From NCBI GenBank assembly GCA_900752015.1, contig CAADTZ010000032.1, positions 1 to 18,095 on the forward strand: a stretch of DNA of 18,095 nucleotides, given 5' to 3'. Origin of the DNA: an uncultured Collinsella sp. (GTDB lineage: Bacteria; Actinomycetota; Coriobacteriia; Coriobacteriales; Coriobacteriaceae). Shown here piece after piece: positions 15,502-18,095 of the stretch. Position numbers and translations under genes: made by a program. Position 1 is the stretch's first letter. Each line of letters opens with the position of its first letter. The notes below the pieces were generated by a model, which was not told the origin of the DNA, searched no databases, and saw nothing but the letters and a program-made list of their open reading frames with translations.

Positions 15502-15798
15502 CTAGCGGACGCGGCGCGAGGCGCGCGTGAGCAGGTAGTCAGCTACAAACAGGATGACGGCCACGATGGCGTAATCCAAGCGGAAAACGCCGCCAAAGGG
15601 TGAGGTGATGACGCCGTAGCCGGCGATGGCGCTCGGCAGCGCGCGAGAAAGCTCAACGACAAAGCCGACAATCTGCAGTTTGGCGGTGAGGCCGCTAAAG
15701 CACAGCAGCACGGTCATCGCGCTCATAAAGATGCCGCAGATGCGACAGGCGATGGCGATGACGCTCATCGCCACGGCAGCGGCCTTACGAGAATTCAC
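15502..15798 (-). CDS. Small membrane protein of unknown function, GTG start
   Basis: I do not recognise this 98-residue protein. It has a long hydrophobic helix at about 6-32, a middle part with a possible amphipathic segment (VGFVVELSRALPSAIAGYG), a second helix at about 73-91 and a basic end (TRASRRVR). The GTG at 15798 is chosen because GAGGAG lies 7 bases ahead, giving a 14-base overlap with the end of the ABC-F gene. A later ATG at 15768 is possible but has a poor ribosome binding site; the ATG at 15918 would overlap the ABC-F gene by over 130 bases and adds unlikely sequence. Confidence 0.75.
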   Translation of the reverse strand: MNSRKAAAVAMSVIAIACRICGIFMSAMTVLLCFSGLTAKLQIVGFVVELSRALPSAIAGYGVITSPFGGVFRLDYAIVAVILFVADYLLTRASRRVR

Positions 15799-17818
15799 GC
15801 GCGGTCTCCTCTTCGATCTGGGTGGAAAGCTCCAACCATTCGTCCTCGAGCTTAGGTAGCTCTTGCTTAAGGCCGTTATATTCCCCCAGCGCGGCGTTGA
15901 ACTTATCCTGATCGGCATAAAGCTCTTCGCTTGCCATCAATTCCATAAGCTCGTCATAGCGGGCGCGCTTTTTGTCGAGCTCCGTCTCGATCTTCTTAAG
16001 CTGGTTGCGCACGCCCTTGAGCTTTTTGTTGAGCGCAGCGCGGGCCTGGGCTTCGGCGCGCTTTTGCTCCTTGGTCTTTTTGCCCTCGGCAGGCTTAGGC
16101 GCCGCGGCGGGGGTGTCGGCCTGGGCGGCGCTGGCTTTGGTGGACTTGGCCGCGGCAGGTGCGCTATCCCCTGCCGCCTCGGCGGCGGCGCGGGCTGCGA
16201 GGTCCTCGCGCTTGTAGAGGTAGTAGTCGTAGTCGCCGTCATAGACTGTGACCTTGCCATCGCGGATGTCGATGATGCGATTGGCCACGGCGCGTACCAG
16301 GTGCTCATCGTGGCTGATCAGCACGATGGTACCGGGGAAGTTTTGCAGGGCGTTCTCGAGCATGTCCACCGAGTCGATGTCAAGGTGGTTGGTGGGCTCG
16401 TCCAGGCACAGGAGCGCCTCGGGGGCCACAAGCATCTTGGCGAGCGCCAGACGCGCCTTTTCGCCGCCGGAGAGGACGCGCACCTGCTTTTCGATGGAAT
16501 CGTTGTCGCTAAACAGGAAGGCGCCCAGCAGGCTGCGCTGCTGCGGTACGGTCCACTTGGGCGTGACGGTGTCGATCTCTTGCAGGACGGTGTTGGACTC
16601 GGTCATGCCCTCGAGCGCATGCTGGGCATAGTAGGCGACGCCGACGTTGGTTCCCAGGTCGCGGGTGCCGGTGGTGGGCGGCTCCAGACCGGCGAGGATC
16701 TTCATGAGCGTGGACTTGCCGGCGCCGTTAGGGCCGACGAGTGCCACGTGCTCGCCGCGGTAGAGCTTGAGGTCGATGTCGCTGTAGATGTGCTTGTTGC
16801 CGTAGGACTTGGACACGCCCTCCAGGCCGACGACCATGTCGCCGGAGCGCGGCGGGTCAGGGAACTTAAAGTCGATGTGCTTGTGGCCCTCGGGCAGGAT
16901 GACAAGTTCCTTTTTAATCTGCTCGATCTTGCGGATGCGCTCCTGCGCCTGGGCGGCCTTGGTGGGCTTGTAGCGGAACTTGTCAACGAAGACCTGCATG
17001 TGGGCGATGTCGCGCTCCTGAGCGGCACGCTTGGCGCGCATCTGCTCCAGGTTGTCCTCGCGCTGTTTAAGGTAGCTGCTGTAGTTGCCGGTGTAGGTGG
17101 TCACGCGGCGGTTCTCGAGCGCGGCCACGTGGTCGACGCAGGCGTCCATAAAGGCTCGGTCGTGGCTGACGATGAGGACGGCGCCGTCGTAGTTAGCGAT
17201 AAAGCCGCGCAGCCATTGGACGCTTTCGAGGTCCAGGTGGTTGGTGGGCTCGTCTAGAAGCAGCAGGTCGGGGTGGCGCAGGAAGAGCTTGGCCAGCGCG
17301 ATGCGCATCTGCCAGCCGCCCGAGAACTCGGAGCACGGGCGCTCAAAGTCGGTGACCTTAAAGCCCAGACCGGACAGGATCTTGCGCGCGTTGCTCTCGA
17401 GCTCGTAGCCGCCCAGGTGCTCAAAGCGGTCCTGGACCTGTCCGTACTCGTTGAGGAGCGCGTCGACATCCTTCCCCTGTTCGGAGAGCTCGGTGATCTG
17501 GGCCTGCAGCTCGTTGGCGCGCTCGCCCATGCGGCGAATTTCCTTGGCGGCCGCCATGACCTCGGCAAGGATGGTGGTGTCCTTGTGCTCCAGGTTGGTT
17601 TCCTGCTCTAGGTAGCCTACCTGGCAGTCCTTTGCGTACTGGATCTGGCCGGCGTCGGGGCTGTCGATGCCCATGATGATCTTGAGCATGGTGGTTTTGC
17701 CGGCGCCGTTGGGTCCCACGAGCGCAAAACGCTCGCCGGGGTTGATCTGGAAGGACGCGCCACTAAAGAGGACGCGCGCGCCGAAGCTTTTTTCGATCTT
17801 GTCGACCAGGAGGATCAT
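15785..17818 (-). CDS. ABC-F family ATPase (YdiF/Uup-like)
   Basis: The 677-residue soluble protein has two ABC ATPase domains and no membrane part, as in ribosome-associated ABC-F factors. Domain 1: Walker A GPNGAGKT (35-42), signature FSGGWQMR (165-172), Walker B LLLLDEPTNHLD (185-196). The interdomain linker, charged and helical, spans about 245-325. Domain 2: GPNGAGKS (362-369), LSGGEKAR (449-456), DEPTNHLD (473-480). An Ala/Lys-rich spacer (about 541-590) leads to a coiled-coil end (590-677) like the Uup/YdiF C-terminal domain. ABC-F proteins act in translation or antibiotic protection; which applies is not decidable. AAAGGCGG precedes the ATG. The start is only 31 bases past the tRNA-Ala terminator. 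Confidence 0.93.
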   Translation of the reverse strand: MILLVDKIEKSFGARVLFSGASFQINPGERFALVGPNGAGKTTMLKIIMGIDSPDAGQIQYAKDCQVGYLEQETNLEHKDTTILAEVMAAAKEIRRMGERANELQAQITELSEQGKDVDALLNEYGQVQDRFEHLGGYELESNARKILSGLGFKVTDFERPCSEFSGGWQMRIALAKLFLRHPDLLLLDEPTNHLDLESVQWLRGFIANYDGAVLIVSHDRAFMDACVDHVAALENRRVTTYTGNYSSYLKQREDNLEQMRAKRAAQERDIAHMQVFVDKFRYKPTKAAQAQERIRKIEQIKKELVILPEGHKHIDFKFPDPPRSGDMVVGLEGVSKSYGNKHIYSDIDLKLYRGEHVALVGPNGAGKSTLMKILAGLEPPTTGTRDLGTNVGVAYYAQHALEGMTESNTVLQEIDTVTPKWTVPQQRSLLGAFLFSDNDSIEKQVRVLSGGEKARLALAKMLVAPEALLCLDEPTNHLDIDSVDMLENALQNFPGTIVLISHDEHLVRAVANRIIDIRDGKVTVYDGDYDYYLYKREDLAARAAAEAAGDSAPAAAKSTKASAAQADTPAAAPKPAEGKKTKEQKRAEAQARAALNKKLKGVRNQLKKIETELDKKRARYDELMELMASEELYADQDKFNAALGEYNGLKQELPKLEDEWLELSTQIEEETAREFS

Positions 17819-17849
17819 GGTGCCGCCTTTGACCTTGTGTTCCTATATG

Positions 17850-17877
17850 AAAAAAGGCCCCAACTTGCGTTGGAGCC
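17850..17877 (-). terminator. Intrinsic terminator after tRNA-Ala
   Basis: On the minus strand GGCTCCAAC (17877-17869) and GTTGGGGCC (17864-17856) form a 9-bp stem with one G-T pair and a 4-base loop, followed by six T (17855-17850). It lies about 16 bases past the tRNA end. Confidence 0.88.
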
Positions 17878-17893
17878 TCATTCAATGCTCGGG

Positions 17894-17966
17894 TGGAGAC
17901 GAGGGGGATCGAACCCCTGACCTCTTGACTGCCAGTCAAGCGCTCTCCCAGCTGAGCTACGCCCCC
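17894..17966 (-). tRNA. tRNA-Ala (anticodon GGC), CCA not encoded
   Basis: The minus strand folds as acceptor GGGGGCG/CGTCTCC, D stem GCTC/GAGC, anticodon stem CTTGA/TCAAG with loop CTGGCAG (anticodon GGC), and T stem AGGGG/CCCCT with loop TTCGATC. The third acceptor pair is G-U, the known alanine identity element, and the fifth is another G-U. Discriminator A is at 17894, and the following bases read CCC, not CCA. Confidence 0.96.
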
Positions 17967-17978
17967 GTGCGAAGAAGT

Positions 17979-18007
17979 ACTATACGGGAACTCCCCCGCC
18001 GATGCAA
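17979..18007 (-). promoter_or_regulatory. Promoter of tRNA-Ala
   Basis: TTGCAT (18007-18002) and TATAGT (17984-17979) are separated by exactly 17 bases on the minus strand. Initiation near 17972 would give a leader of only about 6 bases before the tRNA. This is a strong vegetative-sigma pair and the best promoter in the window. The remaining 18008-18095 holds no gene I can support, only a GC-rich inverted repeat (GGCCC/GGGCC-like) at the edge. Confidence 0.75.
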
Positions 18008-18095
18008 GGACAATTTTGGAAAATTTCGCAGTCGCGGCGCGGGCCGCCATCCGCTCAACGGCTATCCCGCCGGCGCCAGGCCCGTTACCGGGGCC

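Noticed and set aside
15863..17257. Plus-strand 464-codon open frame opposite the ABC-F gene
   Set aside because: Antisense shadow; the sequence is repetitive Val/Leu/Gly/His and lacks domain features.
17763..18050. Minus-strand 95-codon open frame across the tRNA-Ala
   Set aside because: It is translated tRNA sequence (GGVAQLGERLTGSQEVRGSIPLVST is the well-known artefact) and runs through the terminator into the ABC-F gene.

Overview
The window is a dense bacterial chromosomal segment. Apart from an open reading frame cut by the left edge, every gene I can support lies on the minus strand, so the biological order runs from the right edge to the left. High GC in coding regions, the protein sequences (ScpA/ScpB, a short Nif3-like protein, a DUF512 radical-SAM-like protein, DOXP-pathway IspH) and the gene order suggest a Coriobacteriia member of the Actinomycetota, most like Collinsella. 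That placement is a judgement from sequence style; no search was run.

Layout in transcription order: tRNA-Ala(GGC) with its own promoter and terminator (about 18007 to 17850), then a run of 17 co-directional genes from 17818 to 726. These are an ABC-F ATPase, a small unknown membrane protein, a site-2-type M50 peptidase, scpA, scpB, a pseudouridine synthase (rluB type), cmk, plsC, ispH, a DUF512 protein, der, plsY, gpsA, rpe, a cysteine desulfurase, a Nif3-like protein, a coiled-coil zinc-ribbon protein and coaBC. Most junctions are overlaps or gaps of under 20 bases. The only larger gaps are 84 bases before scpA, 66 before cmk and 18 before rpe. tRNA-Pro(GGG) closes the run at 645 to 569 and is followed by a strong intrinsic terminator.

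Functionally the run is a housekeeping block. GpsA, PlsY and PlsC make phosphatidic acid from dihydroxyacetone phosphate, except that no gene for the acyl-phosphate donor (plsX) is present. ScpA/ScpB serve chromosome condensation. Der, the pseudouridine synthase and probably the ABC-F protein serve ribosome assembly or function. Cmk, Rpe, IspH and CoaBC supply nucleotides, pentose phosphates, isoprenoids and coenzyme A. The cysteine desulfurase could supply sulfur for Fe-S clusters such as those in IspH and the DUF512 protein.

The part not explained by ordinary genes is the roughly 490-base stretch at 37-524. It is visibly more AT-rich than the genes and packed with inverted repeats, including two adjacent perfect palindromes, a degenerate repeat of about 60 bases, and a perfect 13-bp hairpin that encloses the ribosome binding site of a reading frame starting at 36 and leaving the window. 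A structured 5' leader is the best candidate here for something undescribed. I see no CRISPR array, insertion sequence, phage gene or defence system.
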